Of a stretch of DNA of 64,000 nucleotides, positions 44,610 through 54,799 are shown piece after piece. Position 1 is the first letter of the stretch. Every line of letters starts with the position of its first letter. The DNA comes from Glutamicibacter ardleyensis. GTDB taxonomy: Bacteria; Actinomycetota; Actinomycetes; Actinomycetales; Micrococcaceae. A program made the position numbers and the translations under genes. The stretch is taken from positions 227,874 to 291,873 of the forward strand of contig NZ_BMKX01000003.1 of the NCBI RefSeq assembly GCF_014644555.1, written 5' to 3'. The notes below the pieces were generated by a model. It had not been told where the DNA came from. It did no database searches and worked only from the letters and a program-made list of their open reading frames with translations.

Positions 44610-44641
44610 CTGATGGCCGGTGGATTTCCACCGGCCATCAG
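44610..44641. terminator. Bidirectional terminator between the septum-domain gene and clpB
   Basis: A 14-bp perfect stem (CTGATGGCCGGTGG and its complement) with an ATTT loop between two convergent genes. Confidence 0.78.
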
Positions 44642-44661
44642 TGCGTCGACGCAACCTTTAG

Positions 44662-47262
44662 CTACTCGCTTTCGCGGGTTCCGCGGGTGACGACGAGTTT
44701 ATCTCCCTCCGGGTCAAGGCCCACCTGCACACGATCCCCGTCCTGAATATTTCCTCCCAGAAGCTGACGAGCCAATCGGTCACCGATTTCGCGTTGCACC
44801 AAGCGGCGAAGCGGCCGGGCACCATAAGCCGGGTCGTAGCCGGTCATGGCCAGCCACTCGCTGGCGGCTTCGGAAACGTCCAAACTTAGTCGACGCTCGG
44901 AAAGCCTTGCAGCCAGCAGGTCAATTTGCAGTTTCACAATGTTGCCCAGCTCATTGATGCTCAACGGATCAAACATGATGATCTCGTCCAGACGGTTCAA
45001 GAACTCTGGTTTGAAGGAAGCATTAACCACGTTCATCACGGCTGCCTTCTTGTCCTTGTCTTCCAGGTTTGGGTCCACCAGGAACTGGGAACCCATATTG
45101 GAGGTCAGGATCAAGATCGTGTTTCTGAAGTCAACGGTACGGCCCTGCCCATCGGTCAAGCGTCCATCATCAAGCACCTGCAAGAGGATGTCGAAAACTT
45201 CAGGGTGGGCTTTTTCCACTTCGTCCAGCAAGATCACCGAGTACGGACGGCGCCTTACTGCTTCGGTCAGCTGTCCGCCCTCTTCATAACCGACATAGCC
45301 CGGAGGCGCTCCGACTAGTCGCGATACCGAGTGCTTCTCGGCGTACTCGGACATGTCGATACGCACCATCGCACGAGGATCATCAAAGAGGAAGTCGGCT
45401 AGGGACTTGGCCAGCTCCGTCTTACCCACACCGGTAGGTCCAAGGAATAGGAACGAGCCGGTAGGCCGGTCCGGATCCGAAATTCCCGCACGGGTTCGGC
45501 GCACCGCATCGGAGACCGCGGTTACCGCCTGTTGCTGACCCACCAGGCGCTGGCCGATGATTGATTCCATCTCCAGCAGCTTCTGGCTTTCGCCTTGCAG
45601 CATCCGTCCGGCGGGGATACCTGTCCACGCCGAGATGACTTCGGCAATGTCATCAGCGGTCACCTCTTCAGCCACCATGGTGTGTTCGTGGCTCTTGCCT
45701 GCCTCAGCCTCGGCTGCCGCTTCAAGTTCGCCTTGCAACGTGGGGATCTCTCCGTAGAGCAGTCGTGAGGCATTTTCCAGGTCACCTTCGCGCTGGAACT
45801 TTTCGGCCTGCGAGCGCAGCTCATCTAGCTTCACCTTCAGATCACCTACGCGGTTCAGCCCTGACTTCTCCGCATCCCATTGGGCATTGAGCGCATCGAG
45901 GGTTTCCTTCTTATCGGCCATATCCATACGAAGCGCGTCGAGGCGTTCAATGGATCCCGGATCGGTCTCCCCGGCGAGCGCGAGCTCTTCCATGGTCAGC
46001 CTGTCCACTTCACGGCGCAGCTCATCGATTTCCTCGGGAGCCGAGTCAATCTCCATACGCAGGCGGCTGGCCGCCTCATCGACCAGGTCAATGGCTTTGT
46101 CCGGCAACTGCCGCCCGGAGATGTACCTGTTGGACAGCGTAGAAGCAGCCACGAGTGCCGAGTCGGCGATGGACACCTTGTGGTGTGCTTCGTAGCGTTC
46201 CTTGAGTCCGCGCAGGATTGCGATCGTGTCATCCACGCTTGGCTCCCCCACATAGACCTGCGCAAAGCGACGCTCCAGTGCCGGGTCTTTTTCGATATTT
46301 TCGCGGTACTCATCCAGCGTGGTGGCGCCGATCAGGCGTAGTTCACCGCGCGCGAGCATTGGCTTGAGCATATTGCCGGCATCCATAGCGCCTTCGGAAG
46401 CGCCAGCGCCTACGACGGTATGAATCTCATCGATGAATGTGACAATCTGTCCGTCCGAGGCTCTGATCTCTTCGAGTACAGACTTCAGGCGTTCTTCGAA
46501 CTCGCCACGGTATTTCGCGCCGGCAATCATAGATCCGAGGTCTAGCGAGATGAGTGTCTTTCCTCGCAGCGACTCTGGCACGTCTCCGGCGATCATGCGC
46601 TGAGCGAGTCCTTCAACCACGGCGGTTTTACCTACGCCAGGCTCACCGATGAGCACCGGGTTATTTTTGGTGCGCCGGGAGAGTACCTGGACCACGCGGC
46701 GGATTTCCTTATCGCGGCCGATGACCGGATCAAGTTTGCCCGAGCGGGCTAGCGCGGTCATATCCGTGCCGAACTTCTCTAGGGCTTGGAAGGTGTCTTC
46801 CGGGTTGGGGTTATCAACCTTGCGGTCCCCACGGATAGTGGGCAACGTTGCCACCAACAATTCCCGGGTAGCCCCGGAGTCGCGCAGCGCTTCGCCGGCT
46901 TTGGTCTGGTCAGAGGCTAAGGCGATCAGCAGGTGTTCGGTGGAGACATAGGTGTCCCCCATGTTGTTCGCGATCTCCTGTGCGGTGCTGACTACTTGGA
47001 GCAATTGACGAGAGAATTGGGCTTGAGCCACCGAGGATCCGGAATTAGCAGGCAAGGCATTGATAGCCGTACTCGATTTCGCCGAGAGCGCTTCAACGTC
47101 CAGACCTGCAGTTTTCAGTAATGCCACGGCAACCGAGTCTCGCTGATCTAACAAGGCCTTCAGCAAGTGAGCTGGTTCGATCTGCGGGTTTCCCGCGGTC
47201 GAAGCATTCATCCCGGAAGCAGATAGAGCCTCCTGGCTCTTGGTGGTGAGCTTGGTGTCCAC
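44662..47262 (-). CDS. clpB: ATP-dependent disaggregase ClpB
   Basis: An 866-residue AAA+ hexamer that rescues aggregated proteins with DnaK/DnaJ/GrpE, all encoded in this window. The N-domain (residues 1-145) is followed by Walker [10 protein letters not shown], Walker [12 protein letters not shown], the coiled-coil middle domain (about 405-530, [13 protein letters not shown] onwards), and the second AAA domain with GPTGVGKTE and [12 protein letters not shown]. The promoter has a HAIR site 35 bases before the start, so HspR should repress it in unstressed cells. It is a single gene. Confidence 0.97.
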   Translation of the reverse strand: MDTKLTTKSQEALSASGMNASTAGNPQIEPAHLLKALLDQRDSVAVALLKTAGLDVEALSAKSSTAINALPANSGSSVAQAQFSRQLLQVVSTAQEIANNMGDTYVSTEHLLIALASDQTKAGEALRDSGATRELLVATLPTIRGDRKVDNPNPEDTFQALEKFGTDMTALARSGKLDPVIGRDKEIRRVVQVLSRRTKNNPVLIGEPGVGKTAVVEGLAQRMIAGDVPESLRGKTLISLDLGSMIAGAKYRGEFEERLKSVLEEIRASDGQIVTFIDEIHTVVGAGASEGAMDAGNMLKPMLARGELRLIGATTLDEYRENIEKDPALERRFAQVYVGEPSVDDTIAILRGLKERYEAHHKVSIADSALVAASTLSNRYISGRQLPDKAIDLVDEAASRLRMEIDSAPEEIDELRREVDRLTMEELALAGETDPGSIERLDALRMDMADKKETLDALNAQWDAEKSGLNRVGDLKVKLDELRSQAEKFQREGDLENASRLLYGEIPTLQGELEAAAEAEAGKSHEHTMVAEEVTADDIAEVISAWTGIPAGRMLQGESQKLLEMESIIGQRLVGQQQAVTAVSDAVRRTRAGISDPDRPTGSFLFLGPTGVGKTELAKSLADFLFDDPRAMVRIDMSEYAEKHSVSRLVGAPPGYVGYEEGGQLTEAVRRRPYSVILLDEVEKAHPEVFDILLQVLDDGRLTDGQGRTVDFRNTILILTSNMGSQFLVDPNLEDKDKKAAVMNVVNASFKPEFLNRLDEIIMFDPLSINELGNIVKLQIDLLAARLSERRLSLDVSEAASEWLAMTGYDPAYGARPLRRLVQREIGDRLARQLLGGNIQDGDRVQVGLDPEGDKLVVTRGTRESE

Positions 47263-47296
47263 GCGAATCCTTTCTCTCTGAGGGTGAACCCATAAA

Positions 47297-47317
47297 CTTG
47301 AGTGTACTTAACTCAAC
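47297..47317 (-). promoter_or_regulatory. HAIR operator (HspR site) before clpB
   Basis: CTTGAGT-N7-ACTCAAC matches the HspR consensus CTTGAGT-N7-ACTCAAG at 13 of 14 positions. It lies 35 bases before the clpB start codon; hspR is encoded 6 kb away. Confidence 0.88.
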
Positions 47318-47553
47318 TCTACTCTTGGTGTTCTTATTCCGCATCAACTAAATTTTTCTCGATTGCTCCACGCGTCATCAAACGGCAACGACTCACCGGC
47401 CCACAGCATGGCTAGTTAGAATTAGTATCAGTGCGTGATTCGTCGCCGAAAACTAGCTTGGGGCTCAGTGCTTCGCCGAAATATCCAGACTCACGCACCT
47501 ATTGACCTACTATCCGTAGCTCAAATCAGTTCAAATCTTGGGGACCGGAAATA

Positions 47554-48669
47554 ATGCCGAAGTCTACTGTTCGCTCGGTCACGCGCCGTCGATTTTTGAC
47601 GTTGGCGTCGGCCAGCGTAACCCTGGGCGCTACCAACGCCTGCGCTGTGCGTCGTGTTGTTCCCTCAGAACGCGCAGTAAGTTTCGGCTTTGAAAACATT
47701 GTCACTGACACCCCGCGCTGGGAACACTATGCTCAACAGCTTCGTCAGGTAAATGCCACGGGGCTCTCACTCAGCGTTGGCCGCACCGATTGGACCGCAT
47801 TCAACTGGGAAGCACGGCCGCAGGCCTCCGCGGATGGCGTGGCCAGTAGCGGCCGAGACTACGTTGCTGAAGCTATCCACGCGCTCAGACCAGAACTGAC
47901 TGGCAATTCGGAAATCACCCTAACTATCGACACCTTGTGTCCAGCAAACATCGCGGCTGACCCGAGCATTGCCGGTGTTAATCCACAAGGCGAAGCATCC
48001 TATGACTTTCCTAGCGTGAGTTCTTTAGAAAGCGGGATAGCCGGAGACCTACTAGTGCAGCTGGCAGGTGAGATTTGTGCCAGGTACAAGCCGAACCGAA
48101 TTTCATTGACCGAGCTAATGTTTGACGACTTCACCTTCGGAACCCCAGATTTACGCTCCTTCAGCAAGCACAGTGGCAAGAAAGACTGGCCGCGAGCCTC
48201 CACCGGGGAAATTGACACCGCGCACCCGAGTCTTGGAATCTGCCGTTCGGCCGCTCTGGCCAACTTGTTGTCTCGAATTAGAACCGCGGCCCAGGCTCGT
48301 GGAGTACTACTGGATATGGACGTCAGGGCCTCCTGGGCAAACCCGGACGGTGACCGGGCGGCTTCCGGTCATGCCTACGAAACCTTGCTCTCCGCGGCGG
48401 ATCGACTCATCATATGGAACTACTTCTCCATCAATGTGAGTACCCCAGACTATGGTGGTCGGCTGGCCCGGTCGTTGCAGCAAAGATTTCCTGGACGGTT
48501 CGTCATGTCAACAGGGCTTTGGGCGCAAAACTCGGCGCTGGCACCAGAACAACTTGCTTCCGCACTACAAACTATCTCGGAAGCTGGCCCGGTTGCCGTC
48601 TCGGTGACTCCCGTGAGTTTGATGACTCAAGAACATTGGGATGTGCTCGCAAGAGCTTGGAAACTCTGA
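47554..48669 (+). CDS. Tat-exported probable lipoprotein of unknown function
   Basis: A 371-residue protein. The N-terminus is a twin-arginine signal (TRRRFLTLASASVTL) ending in a possible lipobox (ATNAC, cysteine at residue 30). The exported part begins VSFGFENIVTDTPRWEHYAQQLRQVNATGLSLSVGRTDW. Alternating helices and strands such as RISLTELMFDDFTF, LLDMDVRASW, RLIIWNYF and GRFVMSTGLWAQ suggest a TIM-barrel, perhaps related to glycoside hydrolases acting on the wall. No family is recognised with certainty. It stands alone after clpB's divergent promoter region. Confidence 0.75.
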   Translation: MPKSTVRSVTRRRFLTLASASVTLGATNACAVRRVVPSERAVSFGFENIVTDTPRWEHYAQQLRQVNATGLSLSVGRTDWTAFNWEARPQASADGVASSGRDYVAEAIHALRPELTGNSEITLTIDTLCPANIAADPSIAGVNPQGEASYDFPSVSSLESGIAGDLLVQLAGEICARYKPNRISLTELMFDDFTFGTPDLRSFSKHSGKKDWPRASTGEIDTAHPSLGICRSAALANLLSRIRTAAQARGVLLDMDVRASWANPDGDRAASGHAYETLLSAADRLIIWNYFSINVSTPDYGGRLARSLQQRFPGRFVMSTGLWAQNSALAPEQLASALQTISEAGPVAVSVTPVSLMTQEHWDVLARAWKL

Positions 48670-48713
48670 ACGCAGACGTTGCGTCACACCTTGCATAACG
48701 CGCAGACTAGAGC

Positions 48714-49217
48714 ATGCCCAATCCAGATTCCACTGCCCACCACGCCCCACATCCGGCTCAACTGGCTGACGAGTTTATTGAGCAACACCGGAAAATGCTT
48801 CTGGAATGCCTCGATGGGCTAAGCGAGACCGAAGCAAAAATGCATCTGGTCTCTTCCAAGACCACGTTGCTTGGCCTGGTAAAGCACGTGACCTTCGTGG
48901 AACGAGTCTGGTTTGGCGAGGCCGTCACCGGTGCCTCACGAGCGGACCTAGGAATTGTGCAAACACCTGATCAATCCTTTGATCTGGCGGCCCAAGACAC
49001 TATTGAATCGATCCAGCGCGCTTACCGGGACGCTATTTCGCTGTCCCGTACAGCTCGCGCAGAGTTGGCCGATGATGCGCTTCTTCCAGGTAACCGCCGT
49101 GGCCCCTTGCCATTAGCTTGGGTCCAACTCCACGTTCTTCGGGAACTGGCCCAGCACTGTGGGCACGCTGATATTTTGCGCGAACAAATCCTGCAGCGCC
49201 GACAGCAAAAAGCTTAG
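48714..49217 (+). CDS. DinB/DUF664-family protein
   Basis: A 167-residue four-helix protein with the DinB metal-binding pattern: a histidine in LVKHVTFVERVWFGE (about residue 58) and two in RELAQHCGHADILREQI near the C-terminus. Members in actinobacteria include mycothiol-dependent transferases and enzymes of unknown substrate. The start is the ATG at 48714, 45 bases after the Tat lipoprotein gene, so the two may share a transcript. Confidence 0.87.
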   Translation: MPNPDSTAHHAPHPAQLADEFIEQHRKMLLECLDGLSETEAKMHLVSSKTTLLGLVKHVTFVERVWFGEAVTGASRADLGIVQTPDQSFDLAAQDTIESIQRAYRDAISLSRTARAELADDALLPGNRRGPLPLAWVQLHVLRELAQHCGHADILREQILQRRQQKA

Positions 49218-49236
49218 ACACAACCAAGTAAGCAAA

Positions 49237-49259
49237 AGCCGGTCCATACGGAACCGGCT
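49237..49259. terminator. Short hairpin between the DinB-family gene and yccF
   Basis: AGCCGGT (49237-49243) pairs with ACCGGCT (49253-49259) between two convergent gene ends; a modest terminator. Confidence 0.5.
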
Positions 49260-49279
49260 CTAGCTTAGTTGCATAAAAT

Positions 49280-49690
49280 TTAGCGTCGCATCCCTGCGAT
49301 GTAATAATCCGAAGGAACAATTTCCTTCCCTAGCGGCATCAAAGATACCGGGATCATTTTGAGGTTTGCGATACCTAGCGGGATGCCAATAATGGAAACG
49401 AACATCGGGATCGCGGTCACCACGTGACCGATGGCGATCCAGATTCCAGCGAAAACTAACCAAATAATATTTCCCAGTGTCGAAAAGGCTCCTACCGGGC
49501 CGCGGTCGACGACGGTGCGGCCAAAGGGCCACAAGGCGTAACCGGCGATCCTAAAGGAAGCGATACCAAACGGAATGGTGACGATGAGCAGGCAGCAGAT
49601 AATGCCGGCCAGAACATACCCCAACGCTAACCACAGGCCGCCGAATAGTAGCCAAATGATATTCAAGATGCCACGCACTAAATCTGTCAT
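49280..49690 (-). CDS. YccF-family inner membrane protein
   Basis: A 136-residue protein with two repeated YccF units: LNIIWLLFGGLWLALGYVLAG and LGNIIWLVFAGIWIAIGHVVTA. Each is followed by a conserved turn (IPFGIASFRIAGYALWPFG, IPLGIANLKMIPVSLMPLG). About four membrane helices are expected. The function is not established. The ATG at 49690 is used; the gene is single and transcribed divergently from trmB. Confidence 0.9.
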   Translation of the reverse strand: MTDLVRGILNIIWLLFGGLWLALGYVLAGIICCLLIVTIPFGIASFRIAGYALWPFGRTVVDRGPVGAFSTLGNIIWLVFAGIWIAIGHVVTAIPMFVSIIGIPLGIANLKMIPVSLMPLGKEIVPSDYYIAGMRR

Positions 49691-49840
49691 GCTTCTAGCA
49701 TGACAGCGCTTCGCTAGTCCGCGCTATAGGGGAACACCCGGAACGCCCCCTAGTATTTGTGACAAAAATGAATTATGGGTGTGCAACGCCCTACGAATTT
49801 CTGGTGGGCCTCCTCCGGTCCTCGGCTAGGATTAATGATC

Positions 49841-50701
49841 ATGAGTGAACGTAGCGACGCGCAACCCGAAGGCACCGACAACATGGCCAAAGATCCTTCC
49901 CTGTTTCGTGCCGACCCGGTCTCCTTTGTGCGCCGAGGTAATCGGCTCCAAGGACGCCGCGCGGCTGCATGGGAGCGCAATGCCGAAAGCTACGTCATTG
50001 AGCCACCTCGCAAGATTGCCGACACCTCTGTGGCAGATGACTTCCGTTTGGACCCTGAACAGGCTTTTGGTCGCGTGGCCCCGCTCATCGTGGAGATTGG
50101 TACAGGCTTAGGCGAATGCATTGCCAACGCTGCCAAGGATGATCCAGAGCGAAACTACCTTGCCGTGGAGGTTTATCTTCCGGGATTAGCCCAGCTAATG
50201 CTCAAGGTCGAGTCCTTTGAACTGGAAAACGTTCGCGCGGTCCAGGCCAATGCTCCAGAGGTCTTGGACGTGATGCTCGAAGAGAGCAGCGCCGACGAAT
50301 TGTGGATCTTCTTCTCAGATCCATGGCACAAGCCTCGTCACCACAAGCGTCGACTGATCACTTCCTCATTCTTGGACAAGGTCGCCCGTGTATTAAAGCC
50401 TGGTGGAACACTTCGACTGGCCACCGACTGGTCTAACTACGCCGAACAAATGCGTGAGGTACTCGAAGCTCACCCACTATTTGAAAATCAGCATCCAGGC
50501 GCGCATTCGGGAACGGAAAGCAACCTCACCAAGGTTCGCGCCAACGGTATGGAAGGCTTTGATCCAGAACCTGACTTTGTTGATGAGCGAGGTGGCTGGG
50601 CACCACGTTTTGAACGTCGTATCCTCACCAGCTTTGAGGGCAAAGCGTTGAAGGCCGGACGTTTGGTCTTTGATCTGGCCTATACCCGGGGCGCCAAGTA
50701 A
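49841..50701 (+). CDS. trmB: tRNA (guanine-N7)-methyltransferase
   Basis: A 286-residue SAM enzyme forming m7G46 in tRNAs. Landmarks are VEIGTGLGECIANAA (motif I), NYLAVEVYLPGLAQLM, FFSDPWHKPRHHKRRL (the family's PDPWxKxRHxKRR), and LATDWSNYAEQM. The first 45 residues are an extension typical of actinobacterial TrmB. The ATG at 49841 (MSERSDAQ) is used rather than the in-frame ATG at 49775 because it fits the family length. It is followed 42 bases later by a GNAT gene. Confidence 0.95.
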   Translation: MSERSDAQPEGTDNMAKDPSLFRADPVSFVRRGNRLQGRRAAAWERNAESYVIEPPRKIADTSVADDFRLDPEQAFGRVAPLIVEIGTGLGECIANAAKDDPERNYLAVEVYLPGLAQLMLKVESFELENVRAVQANAPEVLDVMLEESSADELWIFFSDPWHKPRHHKRRLITSSFLDKVARVLKPGGTLRLATDWSNYAEQMREVLEAHPLFENQHPGAHSGTESNLTKVRANGMEGFDPEPDFVDERGGWAPRFERRILTSFEGKALKAGRLVFDLAYTRGAK

Positions 50702-50715
50702 CTTTAAAAACCTAA

Positions 50716-50750
50716 GGCTCATGCCTGCAATACACTTGCAGGCATGAGCC
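50716..50750 (+). promoter_or_regulatory. Perfect hairpin covering the start codon of the GNAT gene
   Basis: GGCTCATGCCTGCAA (50716-50730) and its exact complement (50736-50750) have a 5-base loop. The ATG at 50744 lies in the descending arm. It could be a trmB terminator without a T run, or a structure limiting translation. Confidence 0.6.
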
Positions 50751-51346
50751 TCAGTGCAACCCCCACCCTGGAATTCGCCGGCGTCCGACTAGAACAGTTG
50801 AGACACAAACATTCAGCTGACCTCGGCGCCATCGTGACCCACGGTTCGCTGGACCAAGTGTGGTTCACTAAGACCCCTTCGGCACAAGGCATGGACGCTG
50901 AGATATCGCGCCGGCTCGCTTTGCAGGCCGAGGGCCAGATGGCACCGTTCGCGATCATCGATGAACACAGTGGCAACGCGGTGGGCGCAACAACCTATTT
51001 GAATATCAGCGAAGCGAACCGACGGGTAGAAATCGGTTCCACTTTCCTTGGCACCGATTTCCAGGGAACCGGCATAAACGCTGCAGCGAAGTATCTTTTG
51101 TTGCAGCGCGCCTTCGAAGAACTCGACTGCTTGTCCGTGGCCTTTTGCACCCATTGGCATAACCAGCAGTCACGCGCGGCGATCGCCCGACTAGGCGCGA
51201 AGCAAGACGGCGTGCTGCGCAATCACATGTATGACGCAAGCACTGGGACTCTGCGTGACACCGTGATTTTCTCGATCCTGCCACAGGAGTGGCCCGCCGT
51301 CAGGCAAGGGCTCTTGGCCCGGTTGGCCAAGCACGACCGTTTGTAA
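50744..51346 (+). CDS. GNAT family acetyltransferase (RimJ/RimL type)
   Basis: A 200-residue protein close to RimJ/RimL-type acetyltransferases. Landmarks are GVRLEQLRHKHSADL at the N-terminus, NRRVEIGSTFLGTDFQGTGINAAAKYLLL (acetyl-CoA loop QGTGIN), and NQQSRAAIARLGAKQDGVLRNHMY, the usual C-terminal pattern. It may acetylate an N-terminal amine; the target is unknown. Its start codon is inside a 15-bp hairpin. It converges with the acyl-CoA synthetase gene 11 bases away. Confidence 0.88.
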   Translation: MSLSATPTLEFAGVRLEQLRHKHSADLGAIVTHGSLDQVWFTKTPSAQGMDAEISRRLALQAEGQMAPFAIIDEHSGNAVGATTYLNISEANRRVEIGSTFLGTDFQGTGINAAAKYLLLQRAFEELDCLSVAFCTHWHNQQSRAAIARLGAKQDGVLRNHMYDASTGTLRDTVIFSILPQEWPAVRQGLLARLAKHDRL

Positions 51347-51357
51347 TTCACCGATAC

Positions 51358-52971
51358 TTAGGTGAGTAACTTTTTCGCCGCGTCTTCACGTAATTGCACC
51401 TTACGAATTTTGCCGGTGACGGTAATCGGAAATTCATCGAGGATCATGGCATAGGCAGGAATTTTGTACTGTGCCAGTTGACCGTGGGCAAAGGCCCTGA
51501 GGTCCTCAATGGTCAGCGGGTCCTTGCCCGCCTTCATCTTGATACAGGCACAAATTTCCTCACCATATTTTTCATCTGGAATTCCCACCACCGAGACATC
51601 CTCAATATCTGGGTGTTTGAAGAAGAACTCTTCAATCTCTCGAGGATAGATGTTCTCACCGCCGCGAATCACCATATCCTTGATGCGCCCCACAATGACG
51701 CAATATCCGTCTTCGCGCATGACCGCGAGGTCCCCGGTATGCAACCAGTTCTCCGAATCAATTGCTTCCTTGGTTTTGGCTTCGTCATTCCAATAACCGA
51801 GCATCACCGAGTAGCCACGAGTGCAATATTCTCCCGGTTCTCCACGTTCCACAGTTTCCCCGGTCGCTGGATCCACGATTTTGACTTCCAAATGCGGGTG
51901 AACTCGGCCAATGGTTTCGGTACGTGCCTCTAAGTCATCATCCGCCCTCGTCTGGCAGGACACTGGGCTGGTTTCGGTCATTCCGTAGGCGATGGATACC
52001 TCGGACATGTTCATATCTTCTAGGCAACCGCGCATCACTTCAACCGGACAAACCGATCCGGCCATGATTCCGGTACGCAAGGTACTCAAATCATGGGTAC
52101 CAAAACTTGGGTGATTTTGCATCGCAATAAACATGGTGGGAACCCCATAAACACCGGTGCATTTTTCTTCGGCCACTACTCGCAGGGTAGTTTCAGCATC
52201 AAAGCTCGGGGCCGGGATCACCATAGTGGTTCCGTGACTTGTGCATCCCAGATTTCCCATCACCATGCCGAAGCAGTGGTAAAAAGGCACCGGGATGCAG
52301 AGTCGGTCTTCGGGACCTAGCCGAATAGTTTCAGTGACAAAAAATCCGTTATTCAGAATATTTCGGTGGCTGAGTGTCGCGCCCTTGGGATACCCCGTAG
52401 TACCAGAGGTGTACTGAATATTGATGGCTTGATCTGGTTCAGTCAGCGCCAGACGTTGGCTAACCAAGGCCGGATCTATACCTTGACCTGCCTCGATAAG
52501 TTCGGCCCAGTCAGCGGTGTCCAGATAGACCACGCGTTCCAAGGTCGGAGTATCCACGGCACAACGTTCAACCATTTCACGATACATACTCGTTTTGAAA
52601 CTGGTCATGGTGATCAGCATCCGTAGGCCGCTGTGATTGACCGCGTAGGAATACTCATGACTTCGATAGGTGGGATTAACATTGACCAAGATGACACCGA
52701 TTTTTGCTGTGGCGTACTGAGTCAAGGTCCATTCGGCGCAGTTTGGCGCCCAAACTCCCACCCTATCCCCCGGTTCTAAACCAGCTGAGAGAAGTCCACG
52801 CGCTAAATCGTTAACCGCTAGGTCCAGCTCATTCCAGGTCCAGCGCCGACCGGTGAAGGCTTCCACCAGTGCTTCACGCTCTCCATACAATGCGACGGTG
52901 CGTTCTAGGTTGGCGCCGATAGTGTCGTGTAGAAGTTCCGAAGTGGTATCGCCCTGTGCATAGGATTTCAT
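51358..52971 (-). CDS. Acyl-CoA synthetase (AMP-binding, FadD-like)
   Basis: A 537-residue ANL-superfamily enzyme activating a fatty or other carboxylic acid to its CoA ester. The P-loop is [16 protein letters not shown] (near residue 190); also [10 protein letters not shown], the hinge [14 protein letters not shown] then [21 protein letters not shown], and the C-terminal catalytic lysine in [12 protein letters not shown]. The motif set fits medium or long-chain FadD-like synthetases; chain length cannot be read. It is a single gene with a 244-base upstream region that includes a Crp-like dyad. Confidence 0.93.
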   Translation of the reverse strand: MKSYAQGDTTSELLHDTIGANLERTVALYGEREALVEAFTGRRWTWNELDLAVNDLARGLLSAGLEPGDRVGVWAPNCAEWTLTQYATAKIGVILVNVNPTYRSHEYSYAVNHSGLRMLITMTSFKTSMYREMVERCAVDTPTLERVVYLDTADWAELIEAGQGIDPALVSQRLALTEPDQAINIQYTSGTTGYPKGATLSHRNILNNGFFVTETIRLGPEDRLCIPVPFYHCFGMVMGNLGCTSHGTTMVIPAPSFDAETTLRVVAEEKCTGVYGVPTMFIAMQNHPSFGTHDLSTLRTGIMAGSVCPVEVMRGCLEDMNMSEVSIAYGMTETSPVSCQTRADDDLEARTETIGRVHPHLEVKIVDPATGETVERGEPGEYCTRGYSVMLGYWNDEAKTKEAIDSENWLHTGDLAVMREDGYCVIVGRIKDMVIRGGENIYPREIEEFFFKHPDIEDVSVVGIPDEKYGEEICACIKMKAGKDPLTIEDLRAFAHGQLAQYKIPAYAMILDEFPITVTGKIRKVQLREDAAKKLLT

Positions 52972-53138
52972 CGCTTGGCCCTCAGATCCTGAGTCTCAGA
53001 AATGCCGACTTTTACCTGATCAGGGGTCATAACTAATGGGTTCTCCCGCACGAAGCTCTCCATCCTCAAAACAGTAGGGTTGCGCAGCTTTTATTCCGGA
53101 TACGGTTATCCGGGACGCAACAACGTGACCCACGATAG

Positions 53139-53152
53139 GTGAGGTGGATCAC
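53139..53152. promoter_or_regulatory. Possible Crp site before the acyl-CoA synthetase
   Basis: GTGA-N6-TCAC (GTGAGGTGGATCAC) is a perfect core dyad, but both outer bases differ from the full consensus TGTGA-N6-TCACA. It lies 168 bases before the start codon, rather far. Confidence 0.4.
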
Positions 53153-53215
53153 GTAGTTTTGAGACTAATGATTTTACCGACGGATTACTAGCCGAACACG
53201 ACCAACGGAGGAAAA

Positions 53216-53644
53216 CTATCTGCCAATGGCACGGCGCGTTGTAAATAGTGTCACCGTTGGTTCGCGGCGAGCCGGACGCATTCCGCGGGCCATGGAAACC
53301 ACATCTCCGGCGGCGGTTCCGGCGGCGAACACACGGGTTTGGCCTTGCTGGACGGCGCGCAATTCATCGCGTAATTCGCCGACCTGGTTTTGCAGAAAAG
53401 ACACCTGGTTTTGCAGCTCGATAATGCGTTTAATGCCTTCGAGCGAGACGCCCTCTTTGCTCAGCTGCTGTACCTGGCGCAATAGTGAAACGTCGCGCTG
53501 GGAATATCGTCGCTGCTTACCCGATTGACGGCTGGGTGAGACCAATCCGATGCGATCATACTGGCGCAGGGTCTGCGGGTGCATATCTGCTAGTTGTGCG
53601 GCGACTGAAATGACGAACACAGGTCTTAGGAACTCGTGGGCCAT
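53216..53644 (-). CDS. hspR: Heat-shock repressor HspR (MerR family)
   Basis: A 142-residue regulator with FVISVAAQLADMHPQTLRQYDRIGLVSPSR (MerR-type DNA-binding helix and wing), RRYSQRDVSLLRQVQQLSKEGVSLEGIKRI, and a coiled coil of LQNQ repeats. There is no metal loop. HspR binds HAIR operators, with DnaK as co-repressor. It is last in the dnaK-grpE-dnaJ-hspR order, giving feedback on the operon whose promoter carries HAIR sites. Confidence 0.96.
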   Translation of the reverse strand: MAHEFLRPVFVISVAAQLADMHPQTLRQYDRIGLVSPSRQSGKQRRYSQRDVSLLRQVQQLSKEGVSLEGIKRIIELQNQVSFLQNQVGELRDELRAVQQGQTRVFAAGTAAGDVVSMARGMRPARREPTVTLFTTRRAIGR

Positions 53645-53693
53645 GAATCTCAGTCTCCGTTTCTCCCCTAATGTAGGGGATAAATGTATTGTC

Positions 53694-53729
53694 TACGTGA
53701 GTGTGCCCCTTGCGAAGCACACTCACGTA
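53694..53729. terminator. Intercistronic hairpin between dnaJ and hspR
   Basis: TACGTGAGTGTGC (53694-53706) and its complement (53717-53729) form a 13-bp stem with a 10-base loop. There is no T run, so it may trim or attenuate rather than terminate. Confidence 0.55.
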
Positions 53730-53746
53730 TCGGGCCAATCTTTAGC

Positions 53747-54712
53747 TTAGAGCTTGGCCTTAGCAGCCAGCGCCTGTCGAGGATCTTCACCCTCGGTAGC
53801 CGCCGCGAACTCTTCGATGGCTGCTTTCGCCTTATCGTTCAGGTTCTGCGGAATGACCACATCTAACACGATCAGCATGTCGCCGGTCGCCTTGGAGGTC
53901 TTCACCCCGCGCCCTTTCAGACGTAAGGTCCGCCCCGAGTTTGAACCGGCTGGTACCTTCATGGCAACTTCTTCGCCATCCAAGGTTGGCACATGAATTT
54001 TTGCGCCCAGCGCGGCCTCATCAAAGGTGATTGGCACGTGCACACGAATATTGTTCTCTTCGCGTTTGAAGTACGGGTGTTCGGTAACTTTCACCTTCAC
54101 CAGCAGGTCGCCGTTTCCGGCTGGTCCTGACTGACCGCGACCGCGCACACGTACCGATTGACCGTCCTTGATTCCTGCAGGAACTCGTACGTCAATGACT
54201 TCACCGCTTTGCTCACGCAAACCGATAGTGGTGCCCTTGATAGATCCGGCGAAGGAAATCGTGGTGCTTGCGGTGCGGTCCGCGCCCTTGCGAGGCGGGG
54301 CACTTTGTCCAAAGCCGCCACCGAAACCGCCGCCACCGAACAGATCAGAGAAATCTGGTTGTCCGCCGCGACCGCGTGGTGCCCCTCCCCCACCAAAGAG
54401 GTTGGAGAACATGTCATCAAAGCCTGCTTGGCCGCCTGGTGCGCCGCCGGGGCCTCCGGCGCTGAAACGCGCTCCGCCGCCCATAGCGCGAATCGCATCA
54501 TACTGCTCACGCTCTTCTTTGTCCGAAAGCACCGAATTAGCCTCGGAGATGTCTTTGAACTTCCGCTCTGCTTCCGCATCACCCTGATTAGTATCCGGGT
54601 GGTATTTACGCGCTAGCTTACGGTACGCCTTCTTGATGTCCGCCTCGCTGGCGTCCTTGGAGACGCCCAGAATGGCGTAAAAGTCTTTGTCGATCCAGTC
54701 CTGACTTGCCAT
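53747..54712 (-). CDS. dnaJ: Chaperone DnaJ, type without zinc finger
   Basis: A 321-residue co-chaperone. The J-domain has [33 protein letters not shown] with the HPD motif. A Gly/Phe-rich region follows ([23 protein letters not shown]), then the C-terminal substrate domains directly, with no CxxCxGxG repeats; this is the CbpA/class II form that accompanies the actinobacterial dnaK operon. The ATG at 54712 with AAAGGGGG 7 bases before it is preferred to the ATG at 54754. Confidence 0.95.
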   Translation of the reverse strand: MASQDWIDKDFYAILGVSKDASEADIKKAYRKLARKYHPDTNQGDAEAERKFKDISEANSVLSDKEEREQYDAIRAMGGGARFSAGGPGGAPGGQAGFDDMFSNLFGGGGAPRGRGGQPDFSDLFGGGGFGGGFGQSAPPRKGADRTASTTISFAGSIKGTTIGLREQSGEVIDVRVPAGIKDGQSVRVRGRGQSGPAGNGDLLVKVKVTEHPYFKREENNIRVHVPITFDEAALGAKIHVPTLDGEEVAMKVPAGSNSGRTLRLKGRGVKTSKATGDMLIVLDVVIPQNLNDKAKAAIEEFAAATEGEDPRQALAAKAKL

Positions 54713-54742
54713 CAGGGCCCCCTTTCTTTTGACTACCGATTT

Positions 54743-54782
54743 GAAACTGCCCACTGTCGAGGTTTCGGCAGTGGGCAGTTTC
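54743..54782. promoter_or_regulatory. Intercistronic hairpin between grpE and dnaJ
   Basis: GAAACTGCCCACTG (54743-54756) and its complement (54769-54782) form a 14-bp stem. It lacks a T run on the coding strand, so it is likely a processing or attenuation element. Confidence 0.55.
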
Positions 54783-54799
54783 GTTATCTAGATGTGTGG

